Source: Aestuariimicrobium sp. p3-SID1156
Lineage (GTDB): Bacteria; Actinomycetota; Actinomycetes; Propionibacteriales; Propionibacteriaceae
Direction of reading: 5' to 3'
DNA length: 64,000 nt
Assembly: GCF_025144225.1 (NCBI RefSeq)
Contig: NZ_JALXXB010000001.1
Span: 62,001 to 126,000 of the forward strand
A model generated the notes under the pieces. It was not told the DNA's origin. It was given only the letters and a program-made list of their open reading frames with translations, and made no database searches. This document shows, in pieces, positions 37,976 through 52,101 of the stretch. The position numbers and the translations under genes are program-made. Positions within the stretch are counted from its first letter, which is position 1. Every line of letters starts with the position of its first letter.

Positions 37976-38532
37976 CCGTTGGCCCGCTGGGCCTGGAGGG
38001 TGACGAGCAGGGAGACCGGACCGTCCATGGCGGTGTTGACAAGGCGGTCCACCTCTACCCGCGGGACCACTACCCGCTGCTGTCGGGACTCAGACCAGAA
38101 CTCGCGGACCGGCTGACTCCGGGCGTCCTCGGGGAGAACCTGAGCATCAGCGGGATTGACGAGTCCTCCTGCTGCCTGGGCGACCGCTTCCGGGTGGGCA
38201 CGGTGCTGTTCGAGGTGTCGCAGCCGCGCCGCCCTTGTTGGAAGATCGACGCGCGCCTGGAGTCGGAGGGCATGGTCAGGCTGTTCCACGAGTTGGGCAC
38301 CACCGGCTGGTACTTCCGTGTCCTCGAGCCGGGTGAACTCGGGGTGGGCGACGCGGTCGAGCTGGTCGAACGACCGCGACCCGACCTCACGATTCGCGAC
38401 CTGTTCACCACCTTCCACTCCCCCACTCCGGACGCGGACAGGCTGCGTGATTTCGCCACTGCTCCCGGGCTCACCCAGTCCTGGGTCGAGCGGCTCCTGC
38501 GCCGGGCCAACGCCGCACCGCGCCTGGGCTAA
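37855..38532 (+). CDS. MOSC domain protein (YiiM-like)
   Basis: 225 residues. The MOSC core is clear: GLEGDEQGDRTVHGGVDKAVHLYPRDHY, GVLGENLSISGID and the conserved Cys in SQPRRPCWKID, which in the family carries sulfur or contacts a molybdenum-linked substrate. A C-terminal 3-alpha domain (TIRDLFTTFHS onward) is typical of YiiM proteins, which reduce N-hydroxylated compounds with molybdenum cofactor. The ATG at 37855 lies inside the upstream membrane-protein gene. Exact substrate is unknown. Confidence 0.9.
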   Translation: MGITASPSPRWQLAEVRRGRVGTLHGKPSAIRKHSVTGRVTVGPLGLEGDEQGDRTVHGGVDKAVHLYPRDHYPLLSGLRPELADRLTPGVLGENLSISGIDESSCCLGDRFRVGTVLFEVSQPRRPCWKIDARLESEGMVRLFHELGTTGWYFRVLEPGELGVGDAVELVERPRPDLTIRDLFTTFHSPTPDADRLRDFATAPGLTQSWVERLLRRANAAPRLG

Positions 38533-38593
38533 CCGCTGGCACGCGCTCGACTCAGACCGGCTGATTCGGTCACAGGCGGCTAGGTTGGGGTAC

Positions 38594-38944
38594 ATGCCCG
38601 TCGAGATGAGCCCGGAGGAGTTCGACGAGTGCGTGGACGAGGCCCTCGACACCATTCCCGATGAGCTGGCCGCCCTGATCGACAACTGCGTCGTGCTGGT
38701 CGAGGACGGGCCGCCTCACGGTGAGGACCTGTTCGGCGTCTACGAGGGCATCCCGCTCACCGAACGGGGCTGGGACTACGGCGGTGTGCTGCCCGACCGG
38801 ATCCTGATCTTCCGTGAACCGCACCTGCAGGAAAGCTCCACGCGCGAGGAACTGGTGGACGAAATCCACGTCACGGTCGTGCACGAGATCGCCCACCACT
38901 TCGGCGTCGACGACGAGCGGTTGCATCAATTGGGCTACGCCTGA
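38594..38944 (+). CDS. Small metallopeptidase-family protein (zincin-like, DUF1025)
   Basis: 116 residues. It starts VEMSPEEFDECVDEALDTIPDEL, typical of the family, and ends with the zincin motif HEIAHHFGVDDERLHQLGY, with the two His and following Asp/Glu likely binding zinc. It has minimal size for the family (about 110-130 residues) and no export signal. Proteolytic activity is not proven for this family. The ATG at 38594 has a TAGGTT box just upstream and no Shine-Dalgarno sequence. Confidence 0.9.
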   Translation: MPVEMSPEEFDECVDEALDTIPDELAALIDNCVVLVEDGPPHGEDLFGVYEGIPLTERGWDYGGVLPDRILIFREPHLQESSTREELVDEIHVTVVHEIAHHFGVDDERLHQLGYA

Positions 38945-39202
38945 ACTCACCCTGAACCGTGGGTGCGGCTCGCTCCAGGCACTGGTCTGGCAATCCGGCC
39001 CCGGGATGACGGCCTCAATTGGCTCCGCCGCCGTTACGAAGCGGACCAGCACGCACACGGCACGCGAGCGGGGTTGCGCGTCCCAGGCCCGGTGTCAGTG
39101 CTGCGGTGGGAAGCGGCGTTTGATGACCCCACGAATGACGCCCTTCCAGTCGGTGTTGTCGGTGCGGTAGCGCACCGCGTGGCATCCCTGTGGCCGGCCT
39201 CG

Positions 39203-39577
39203 TCAATGGGGGTAGCCTGACGCGTGGTGTAGTTCCACGGCGCACTGTCGGCTCGGGAGGTTCGCGGGGCAGCCGCTTCGAAGGCAGGCTCTTGACGCTC
39301 GGACTGGACGGCGCTGACGGGCGTCGACAACGATGCGGGTGGCCCGCGTGTCGAGCAGCAGGTGCAGGCCCGCGGCCTCCAGGTCGGCGCGGGTGCGGTG
39401 TGCCAGGTGGTGCCAGTCTCCGACCTCGCCGGAGATGTGGTGGGGGATCCCTCAGATGGAGAAGTTCTGGTAGACGTCGGCCACCACGACGGTGACCTCG
39501 GTCGACGGGGCGAGTTCGCGGGCACGCAGCCCCGCGGAGATGCCGGCATCGCTGCCGCCGACGCACACAACGTGCAT
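39203..39577 (-). pseudogene. Remnant of an FAD-dependent CoA-disulfide-reductase-like oxidoreductase
   Basis: The reading frame from ATG 39577 encodes a classic FAD-binding start (MHVVCVGGSDAGISAGLRA, VTVVVADVYQNFSI). It then meets TGA at 39454-39452, exactly where the family has the redox Cys of NFSxCGxP. Beyond it the same frame continues with recognisable homology (GIPHHISGEVGDWHHLAHRT, LLLDTRATRIVVDA). Similarity fades near 39300 and a second stop follows at 39205. The gene is therefore both interrupted and truncated to about a quarter of the normal 450 or more residues. Such flavoproteins often sit in arsenic operons. The 260-nt stretch 38945-39202 has no supported gene, though the same frame ends in a plausible protein tail (39095-39202, HAVRYRTDNTDWKGVIRG). 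Confidence 0.75.
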
Positions 39578-39606
39578 GGGGCGATGTCCTTTTGGGTCGC
39601 CGGGCC

Positions 39607-39954
39607 TCAGCCCAGCATGGCGAGGTACTCGTGCAACGCGGTCAGCCCTTCGGGTCGCGGGGTGAAGTGCGCCCACTTGCCGCGCATTTCCTTGTCCACC
39701 AGCCCGGCCTCGACCAGCTTCTTCAGGTGGTGTGACAGCGTCGGCTGGGTCACGCCGAACACCTGGGGCATGTGGCACGCGCACACGCTGGAGCACCGGC
39801 TGGCCGCGATGTGGTGCAGGATCCGCAGCCGCACCGGGTCAGCGAGCGCCTTCACGACGAGCGCAACCCGTTCCGCCTGCTCCATCGAGATCGTGCCACC
39901 ACCCGGCGCGCAGGCCTCGGCGGCGGCCATCGGGGCTTCCAGCAGTTCGGTCAT
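39607..39954 (-). CDS. arsR: ArsR-family arsenite-responsive repressor
   Basis: 115 residues: ALADPVRLRILHHIAA, the metal-binding helix with SSVCACHMPQ (CxC), and the recognition helix VTQPTLSHHLKKLVEAGLV. The Cys pair in the DNA-binding helix is the classical As(III)/Sb(III) sensing site of ArsR. It is divergent from arsD-arsA, with an inverted repeat operator at 39975. The ATG at 39954 has TAGCAT just upstream and no Shine-Dalgarno, again suggesting a leaderless mRNA. The flavoprotein remnant begins 29 nt downstream. Confidence 0.95.
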   Translation of the reverse strand: MTELLEAPMAAAEACAPGGGTISMEQAERVALVVKALADPVRLRILHHIAASRCSSVCACHMPQVFGVTQPTLSHHLKKLVEAGLVDKEMRGKWAHFTPRPEGLTALHEYLAMLG

Positions 39955-39974
39955 GCAGACATGCTACCCGCTCA

Positions 39975-39992
39975 TATTGACACCTGTCGATA
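39975..39992. promoter_or_regulatory. Probable ArsR operator
   Basis: Inverted repeat TATTGACA-CC-TGTCGATA with one mismatch, in the 112-nt gap between divergent arsR and arsD. It includes TTGACA, a consensus -35 hexamer on the plus strand. A related half-site (ATATCGACGG) follows at 40011. Binding of ArsR here would repress both directions. Confidence 0.7.
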
Positions 39993-40066
39993 CGTGTGCC
40001 ACGCTCACTCATATCGACGGTCATCAATGCGTGATGGTCGTCCCCCACCCGAGCCGGAGGTTTCCC

Positions 40067-40489
40067 ATGCCCGTCATCCGTGTCTTCGAACCTGCACTGT
40101 GTTGCAACACCGGGGTCTGCGGCCCCGACCTCGACCAGGAGCTGGTTGACTTCACCGCCGCGGTCAACGCCCTCAAGGCGCAGGGGGTGGACGTCCACCG
40201 CGCTAACCTGGCCAGCGAGCCGGCGCAGTTCGCGGAGCACCCCGTGGTCGTCCAGTTCCTGCAGGCCGCCGGCTCTGAGGGGCTGCCCCTGACGCTGGTC
40301 GACGACGTCACCGTGCTGGCCGGCCGCCACCCGCGCCGCGACGAGCTGGAGCGCTACGCCGGCCTGAACCCGACGAAGGACGCCCAGCCCCAGGGCGGAT
40401 GCTGCGGCCCGCAGCAGGAAGCCCCCGCCGCGTCCACAGGCTGCTGTGGGCAGCCCGCCACTACCAGCACCGTGTCCGGCTGCTGCTGA
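40067..40489 (+). CDS. arsD: ArsD arsenic metallochaperone
   Basis: 140 residues. The chaperone site is the Cys set in PALCCNTGVC (near residues 12, 13 and 18 in the family), which passes As(III)/Sb(III) to ArsA. The C-terminal tail has three further Cys pairs (GGCCG, GCCG, SGCC), as in many ArsD proteins. ATG 40067 follows GGAGGTTTCCC. It is 28 nt upstream of arsA. Confidence 0.96.
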   Translation: MPVIRVFEPALCCNTGVCGPDLDQELVDFTAAVNALKAQGVDVHRANLASEPAQFAEHPVVVQFLQAAGSEGLPLTLVDDVTVLAGRHPRRDELERYAGLNPTKDAQPQGGCCGPQQEAPAASTGCCGQPATTSTVSGCC

Positions 40490-40517
40490 CCCCGACTCGA
40501 ACTTTCAGGAGATTGTG

Positions 40518-42275
<1,758 letters not shown>

Positions 42276-42339
42276 CCCCATGAGTGACGCCTACCGCCGG
42301 ATCCACCAGTGGGGTCCGGCGGTGGGCGACTGCCTATTC

Positions 42340-42563
42340 GCAGGGTGTCACCCGGCCTGTCAGGCCCGAGTTTGGGTCGCCTCCACCCGGCGCCCGGGAT
42401 CTGCGCCCGCCGGACCCGCACGTAGTTCCGCACCGTGGAGTAGCACAGGTCCGTGGCGCCGTGCTCGTCACGTAGCCGGGCCAGGGTCCTGGTCGCGGTA
42501 TGGCTGCTTGCTCAACTCGCGCGTCGTGGCGGATGTCGCGTACAGCTGCACTCGTGACCCCAT
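42340..42563 (-). pseudogene. IS21-family transposase (istA) fragment, frameshifted
   Basis: The minus strand shows three pieces of an IstA N-terminus in different frames: MGSRVQLYA, then DIRHDARVEQ, then TRTLARLRDEHGATDLCYSTVRNYVR with VRRAQIPG. The order and content match IS21 transposases, but the middle is deleted and the frames are broken. The rest of istA and istB are missing; arsA ends about 65 nt on. It is not functional. Confidence 0.75.
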
Positions 42564-42620
42564 CTTGGCCCTCTTGCCCTCGCGACTGGTTCCCAGAGAT
42601 GGGGAGCAGCGTGGAGGGGA

Positions 42621-42705
42621 GGGGCCAGTTCAAACCGTCAAGACCCCGGCAAGTCGCGCGCGGGGCCAGATCAGGCCGTCACAACGGGGCCAAACCAAGC
42701 TGTCA
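42621..42705. mobile_element. IS21-type terminal repeats (element end)
   Basis: Three 20-nt direct repeats of the form GGGGCCAnnnCAnnCnGTCA occur at 42621, 42662 and 42686. Repeated transposase-binding sites next to the start of istA are characteristic of IS21-family ends. Together with the istA fragment they mark one end of a decayed insertion that lies between arsA and the YqfO-like gene; the 511-nt gap 42276-42786 holds nothing else I can identify. Confidence 0.7.
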
Positions 42706-42786
42706 TAACCACACTGGTCGGCGTATCCGGGGTTTCTGTGGTGCGCTCGAGCCTCGCCAAAGGTCGACTGACCTACTCTCGGACAC

Positions 42787-43116
42787 ATGAGCGAAGCCCT
42801 CGACGTTCTCTGCTTCTACGTCCCGACTGCTGACACCGAGCGGGTCCTGGATGCGCTCTTCGCAGCGGGCGCAGGCCGCCTGGGTGACTACGAACGTTGT
42901 GCCTGGGTGGTGGCAGGTGAGGGACGCTTCCGCCCGCTGCCCGGTGCCGACCCCACGATTGGTGCGGTCGGGCAGGACGAACGTGTTGCCGAGGACAAGG
43001 TTGAACTGACCTATCCGCGCCGGCTGCGCCGCAGTGTGGTTGCCGCGCTCCACGCGGCCCATCCCTACGAGGAGCCCGCCTTCCACGTCGTGGAGAATGT
43101 CGCTGCTCAAGGATGA
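42787..43116 (+). CDS. YqfO/NIF3-associated domain protein
   Basis: 109 residues. The pattern DVLCFYVPTADTERVLDALFAAGAGRLGDYERCAWV, followed by FRPLPGADPTIGAVG and HPYEEPAFHV, matches the CutA-like domain that is inserted in or stands beside NIF3/YqgQ proteins. Here it is free-standing. No function is established to my knowledge. The ATG at 42787 follows TACTCTCGGACAC, without a clear Shine-Dalgarno. Confidence 0.85.
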   Translation: MSEALDVLCFYVPTADTERVLDALFAAGAGRLGDYERCAWVVAGEGRFRPLPGADPTIGAVGQDERVAEDKVELTYPRRLRRSVVAALHAAHPYEEPAFHVVENVAAQG

Positions 43117-43138
43117 GCTGTGCGTCCTGCAGGCAACG

Positions 43139-43180
43139 AAAAAGTCGCTCGACCCTCGGGGTTTGCCCTGTCGAGCGACT
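43139..43180 (-). terminator. Rho-independent terminator downstream of tRNA-Ile
   Basis: Perfect 11-bp stem AGTCGCTCGAC (43143-43153) with GTCGAGCGACT (43170-43180), 16-nt loop, followed on the minus strand by a five-T run. It lies 10 nt beyond the tRNA-Ile 3' end and closes the minus-strand core block. Confidence 0.9.
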
Positions 43181-43190
43181 CTTGCTGGGG

Positions 43191-43264
43191 TGGGCCTAAC
43201 TGGACTTGAACCAGTGACCTCTGCCTTATCAGGGCAGCGCTCTAACCGACTGAGCTATAGGCCC
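43191..43264 (-). tRNA. tRNA-Ile (GAT anticodon)
   Basis: The 74-nt gene folds as a cloverleaf: acceptor GGGCCTA pairs with TAGGCCC, D-arm AGCTCAGTCGGTTAGAGC, anticodon loop CTGATAA (GAT), T-arm with GGTTCAAGTCC, discriminator A. No encoded CCA. In many actinomycetes tRNA-Ile follows gyrA and the DUF3566 gene, as here. No tRNA-Ala accompanies it. Confidence 0.97.
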
Positions 43265-43338
43265 GCATCGCCGGACGCGTCCGGCAGCACTGGAAGACTC
43301 TAGCGGACGCAGCCGGTTGCACTCAAATCGCACCCATC

Positions 43339-44176
43339 TCAGTCCTCGGCGAGGGTGACCTCCAGCCCACCGAGGACGGTGGCCGAGAGGTTGTAGAGGA
43401 AGCTGAACAGCGTCGCCAGGGCAGTGAACAGGACCACATCAGCCGCGGCGATCAGCGCGGTGTAGCCCAGGACGCGCGCGCCGGTGATGTAGCGACCCAT
43501 GTCGAAGGACGACGGACTGTTGGGCGTCCCCATCAGGTCGTTCACGGTGGTGTTGATGGATTCGAAGGCACCTGAGGACTGCAGAACCATCCACAGCACC
43601 CACACCGCGACCAGACTCAGGATGCCGAAGGCGATCGAGAACATCAAAGCAGTCTTCATCACAGACCAGGGATCAATGCGGGCGATGCGCAACCGCGCCT
43701 TGCGGGTACGACGCGTGGGTGAGGCGCCGGTCGACGTCGCACCGGTCGAGCCGGTGGTGGCGCCCGACTTCGCGAGCATGCCGGACAGGCCGCTCTTCAG
43801 GGACCCACCGAACTTGGTGATCGCTGCCCCGGCAGCGGCACCAGCAGCCGCCGCCCTGGCGCCTGCGGACCCGGAGGTGGTGTCGACTTCCTGGGGCTCA
43901 CTTGCCAGCGACGGGGCCTCGCGGGGGGCTGTGGGCACGTCGGTGCTGCGGGGACGGATCTGGGTGGCCTCCGAGTCTCCCCACTGAGCTCGCTGCTGGT
44001 GGTCCGCTCGCTGCGGTGCAGACGACTGAGAGACCGCCGACCGGGGAGCCGAGGCCGGAGACTGCCCCCCTGCCCAACCGCCCGAGTACTGCTCAGGGTT
44101 CTGGCGGTAGAGCGGCTGGTCGGAGGCCGACCGTGCGAATGGCGAAGCCTGGGGACCCTGCTGGCCCTGGGGGTTG

Positions 44177-44184
<8 letters not shown>
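43339..44184 (-). CDS. DUF3566 membrane protein downstream of gyrA
   Basis: 281 residues. The first 165 are a disordered Gln/Ser/Ala-rich region, then the DUF3566 domain with two membrane helices: [27 protein letters not shown] and, after a loop, [22 protein letters not shown]. The domain end is [17 protein letters not shown]. Function is unknown; the gene follows gyrA in most actinomycetes. GTG 44184 overlaps the gyrA stop by 8 nt. Confidence 0.92.
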
Positions 44185-46891
<2,707 letters not shown>

Positions 46892-47058
46892 GCGTCAGCA
46901 GCATCCTTGGTCAGGGCCCGGTTGAGGGCATGGAGGGCCTTGCGGCCAGCCCTGACAGTCTACCGTGGTGTCTCGTTACCCAAGGGCCATCCAGGGCCCG
47001 CCCTGTCCGAGCGCACATCCACAGTGGCACCAACTGGTTCAGGCCACAGTGGTCTGGA

Positions 47059-49146
<2,088 letters not shown>

Positions 49147-49205
49147 TCATGCCGACCGCAAGGTGGCCAGCGTCTCCACTCTACCAAGTCAGCCGCTGCC
49201 ACCCC

Positions 49206-49832
49206 TCAGCCGTAGGTGTCGCGAGGTCCCCTGCCACGGACCGATCGGATGCCATGCTTCCAGCTTGGTGCCTGGGGTCCGAGGACCACCACCCGCTTCA
49301 CCGCGCCCTCTCCCAGCTCACTGTTGAGTTGGGCCACCAGGTTCGGGGCCAGCGACCTCAGGGAGGTCGCCCACGTCGTCGATTCAGTGCGAATCGTCAG
49401 CACACCGTCCTGATAGCTCTCCGGGTGGGAATGGTTCGCATTGACCGGCCCGACCAGGTCGCTCCAGCGCGCCAGCAGCGTGCGCAGGTTCACCTGCGTG
49501 GTCCATCCGCGCTCCCGAATCACCTTCCCCAGCACCGCGCCCACCCGCTGCGGGTCTCGCTCATCAGGCCGCGCCCCACTGAACTGGACGCCCTCAGGGC
49601 GCTGCGACCTCCGTCGTCGTGGTCCCTGACCGCTCACCCCGCGTGGGGGCGGAAGGGGCACCCCGGTGCCCGAGACGTCCGGGCTGCTGGCGGCGGTCTG
49701 GTGGGCGATGCTGGTGGCAAGTTCAATCCCCAGCGGGTCATGGGACGCCAGGAGTTCGGCGTCACGTGCGTCGTTGTCCACAGGGAGGGACTGCTCCCCC
49801 TCCTGTCGCCCAGTCCCGGGCCGCTCCATCAT
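49206..49832 (-). CDS. dciA: DciA-type (DUF721) replication protein
   Basis: 208 residues. The conserved DUF721 core is C-terminal (ERGWTTQVNLRTLLARWSDLVGPVNANHSHPE, LTIRTESTTWATSLRSLAPNLVAQLN). The N-terminal half is poorly conserved and probably disordered. DciA is the ancestral loader or operator of the replicative helicase DnaB in bacteria lacking DnaC, here beside recF and gyrB. ATG 49832 overlaps the recF stop. Two perfect DnaA boxes lie at its start. Confidence 0.92.
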   Translation of the reverse strand: MMERPGTGRQEGEQSLPVDNDARDAELLASHDPLGIELATSIAHQTAASSPDVSGTGVPLPPPRGVSGQGPRRRRSQRPEGVQFSGARPDERDPQRVGAVLGKVIRERGWTTQVNLRTLLARWSDLVGPVNANHSHPESYQDGVLTIRTESTTWATSLRSLAPNLVAQLNSELGEGAVKRVVVLGPQAPSWKHGIRSVRGRGPRDTYG

Positions 49833-49864
49833 GGCTCTCCCTTGTCCAGAAGGTCTGTGGACAA
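49774..49864. other. Two perfect DnaA boxes at the dciA/recF junction
   Basis: TTGTCCACA at 49774-49782 (within dciA codons) and its reverse TGTGGACAA at 49856-49864 (within the last recF codons) are 73 nt apart and in opposite orientation. Both match the actinobacterial consensus exactly. They lie about 3.5 kb from the oriC boxes, near the replication genes. Whether DnaA uses them is unknown. Confidence 0.5.
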
Positions 49865-51037
49865 CTCAGATCCTGGGGACAACCCGTCTCCATCCACGGT
49901 GATCTCGCCAGCCCTGACGCGGAAACGGCAACCGCCGAGTTGCTCGGGGACGTCGGCCCCCACGGCGGCGGTGATCAGCACCTGTTCAGCATCGACGATG
50001 GCCCGGGCCAATCGCTCTCGGCGAGTGACGTCCAGTTCGGCGAAAACGTCATCGAGGATCAGAACCGGTTCGATGCCGTCATCCCGCACGAGCGCGAAGG
50101 CGCCCAGCTTGAGGGACAACGCCAGGGACCAGCATTCGCCGTGGCTGGCATATCCCTTTGCGGGCAGGCCGCCGATCTGCAGCACGATGTCGTCTCGGTG
50201 TGGTCCGACCAGGGAGACGCCGCGCGCCATTTCGTCCTTGCGCCGCTCCCCCATGGCCGCCTTGAGGCGGGCAGCGAGCACTTCGCGCGTGACGGGCTGG
50301 TCGTCGGCCTCCGGCTCGAGGTTGAGCGTGGTCTGGTAGCTGGCCCGCACCTCGTTGTTGGTGGGAGCGATGTCGGCGTACGACGTGGAGGTGTGGGGCA
50401 TCAAGTCCGCGAGCGTGTCCAGTCGTGCCAGCAGCAGCTCGGCGCCGACCTGACTGACCTGGTCATCAAATACCTCGAGGGTGAACAGGGCATCCTCATC
50501 CACGGGTTTGGCCCCACGAGCCGCCAACTGCTTGAGCAGGCTGTTGCGCTGGCGCAGCAACCGGTCGTAGTCGGCCTTCACCCCCGCCATCCGGGGCCAG
50601 CGGGTGATCACCACCAGGTCGATGAAGCGACGACGGTCCGAGGGGTCACCCTTCACGATCGTCAGGTCCTCGGGTGAGAACAACACCGTTCGCAGCACTC
50701 CGAGGAGATCACGCGCCCGGGGCTGGGGGTTCTTGTTGATCCTGCCCCGGTTGGACTTGCCCGGGTTGATCTCCAGTTCCAACAACAGGGTTCGGGCGTC
50801 CTCACGACCAGCCCGCACCCGAGCGCGGGCTATGGCCTGCTCGGCCCCGGCGCGGACCAGTGGGGCGTCCGTGCTGACCCGGTGGCTGGAGAGCGTCGAC
50901 AGGTATTCGACGGCCTCGACCAGGTTGGTCTTGCCCTGGCCGTTCTGGCCGACGAAGACGTTCACACCGGCCTGTAGGGGGACCTCCGCGCTGCGATAGC
51001 AGCGGAAATCGCTCAGGCTCAGGTGCTCGACATACAC
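49829..51037 (-). CDS. recF: DNA replication and repair protein RecF
   Basis: 402 residues. SMC-like ATPase: Walker A GQNGQGKTNLVEA (about 31-40), signature region around SPEDLTIVKGDPSDRRRF, and a C-terminal Walker B PVLILDDVFAELD. RecF helps load RecA at gaps and stalled forks. GTG 51037 is the start. It lies 22 nt after gnd and overlaps dciA by 4 nt. Confidence 0.97.
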   Translation of the reverse strand: MYVEHLSLSDFRCYRSAEVPLQAGVNVFVGQNGQGKTNLVEAVEYLSTLSSHRVSTDAPLVRAGAEQAIARARVRAGREDARTLLLELEINPGKSNRGRINKNPQPRARDLLGVLRTVLFSPEDLTIVKGDPSDRRRFIDLVVITRWPRMAGVKADYDRLLRQRNSLLKQLAARGAKPVDEDALFTLEVFDDQVSQVGAELLLARLDTLADLMPHTSTSYADIAPTNNEVRASYQTTLNLEPEADDQPVTREVLAARLKAAMGERRKDEMARGVSLVGPHRDDIVLQIGGLPAKGYASHGECWSLALSLKLGAFALVRDDGIEPVLILDDVFAELDVTRRERLARAIVDAEQVLITAAVGADVPEQLGGCRFRVRAGEITVDGDGLSPGSELSTDLLDKGEP

Positions 51038-51059
51038 CCCACCACCCTACTGGGAGGGC

Positions 51060-51998
51060 CTACTTCTCGACCTCGTCCCCGATGCCCGGCCGAATGCGCG
51101 ACGTGTCATCCTCGGGCAGCACGCGGTGACCACCGAATTCGTTGCGGAGCGCGGCGATCATCTTCATCGCCGGTGAACCCTCCTGGCGAGAGACAAAGCG
51201 CGCGAACAGGGCGGCGCTGATCGCCGGCACCGGAACGGCGAGGTCGATGGCTGACTGCACGGTCCAGCGTCCCTCACCGGAATCCTCGGCGTAGGCCTTG
51301 ATGTCGCTGAGGTCCTCATCCTTCTCGAGGGCCTGGACGAGCAGGTCCAACAGCCAGGAGCGGATGACGGTGCCCTCCTTCCAGGACTTGAAGACTCCGG
51401 GCACATCGTCGATTTCGCCGGCCGCTGTCAGCAGCTCCCAGCCCTCGGCGTAGGACTGCATGATCGCGTACTCGATGCCGTTGTGAACCATCTTGGCGTA
51501 ATGCCCGGCCCCGTGCGTCCCGGCGTGGACGAAGCCGTAGTTGCCCTCGGGTTTGAGCGCCTGGAAGATCGGCAGGCAGTACTCGACGTCGACCTTGTCC
51601 CCGCCGACCATCAGCGCGTAGCCGAGTTCCTTGCCCCAGACGCCGCCGGAGACACCCACGTCGAGGTAGTGGATGCCCTGGGGCGCCAGCTCCTCGGCGT
51701 GACGCTTGTCATCAACCCACTTGGAGTTGCCACCGTCGATGATGATGTCGCCCTCGCGCAGTGAACCGCTCAGCTCGGCGAGCACCGAGTCGACCGCCTG
51801 GACAGGGACCATGATCCACACCACACGCGGTGTGTCCTCAGGCAGCTGGGCCACCATGTTGGCCAGGTCGGTGGAGTCGGACAGCTCCTGGTTGCGGTCG
51901 TAGCCGACCACGGTCAGCCCGGCGCTGCGCAGGCGGTCGCGCATGTTGCCGCCCATCTTGCCCAGACCCACCAAGCCCAGCGAGAACGAGCCCTCCAT
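51060..51998 (-). CDS. gnd: 6-phosphogluconate dehydrogenase, short form
   Basis: 312 residues, the shorter (tetrameric) form of the enzyme. NAD(P) fold GLVGLGKMGGNMRDRL; substrate motifs DGGNSKWVDDKRHAEEL, YLDVGVSGGVWGKELG and HYAKMVHNGIEYAIMQSYAEG (Lys and Asn of the active site). It oxidises and decarboxylates 6-phosphogluconate to ribulose 5-phosphate. ATG 51998 follows AAGGG. Placement between dnaN and recF is typical of many actinomycetes. Confidence 0.96.
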   Translation of the reverse strand: MEGSFSLGLVGLGKMGGNMRDRLRSAGLTVVGYDRNQELSDSTDLANMVAQLPEDTPRVVWIMVPVQAVDSVLAELSGSLREGDIIIDGGNSKWVDDKRHAEELAPQGIHYLDVGVSGGVWGKELGYALMVGGDKVDVEYCLPIFQALKPEGNYGFVHAGTHGAGHYAKMVHNGIEYAIMQSYAEGWELLTAAGEIDDVPGVFKSWKEGTVIRSWLLDLLVQALEKDEDLSDIKAYAEDSGEGRWTVQSAIDLAVPVPAISAALFARFVSRQEGSPAMKMIAALRNEFGGHRVLPEDDTSRIRPGIGDEVEK

Positions 51999-52101
51999 CG
52001 CACAATCCCTTCGCCCCGGACGCTGTGCTGCGTCCACCGTGAATCACGCTAGTCGCTGCCCGCGCGCTGGGCTGGGGATGGAGACAGTTGACCGAACTCG
52101 A

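Noticed and set aside
38963..39220. Small plus-strand frame between the zincin and the flavoprotein remnant
   Set aside because: No family resemblance, no ribosome binding site, and it lies antisense to the remnant frame.
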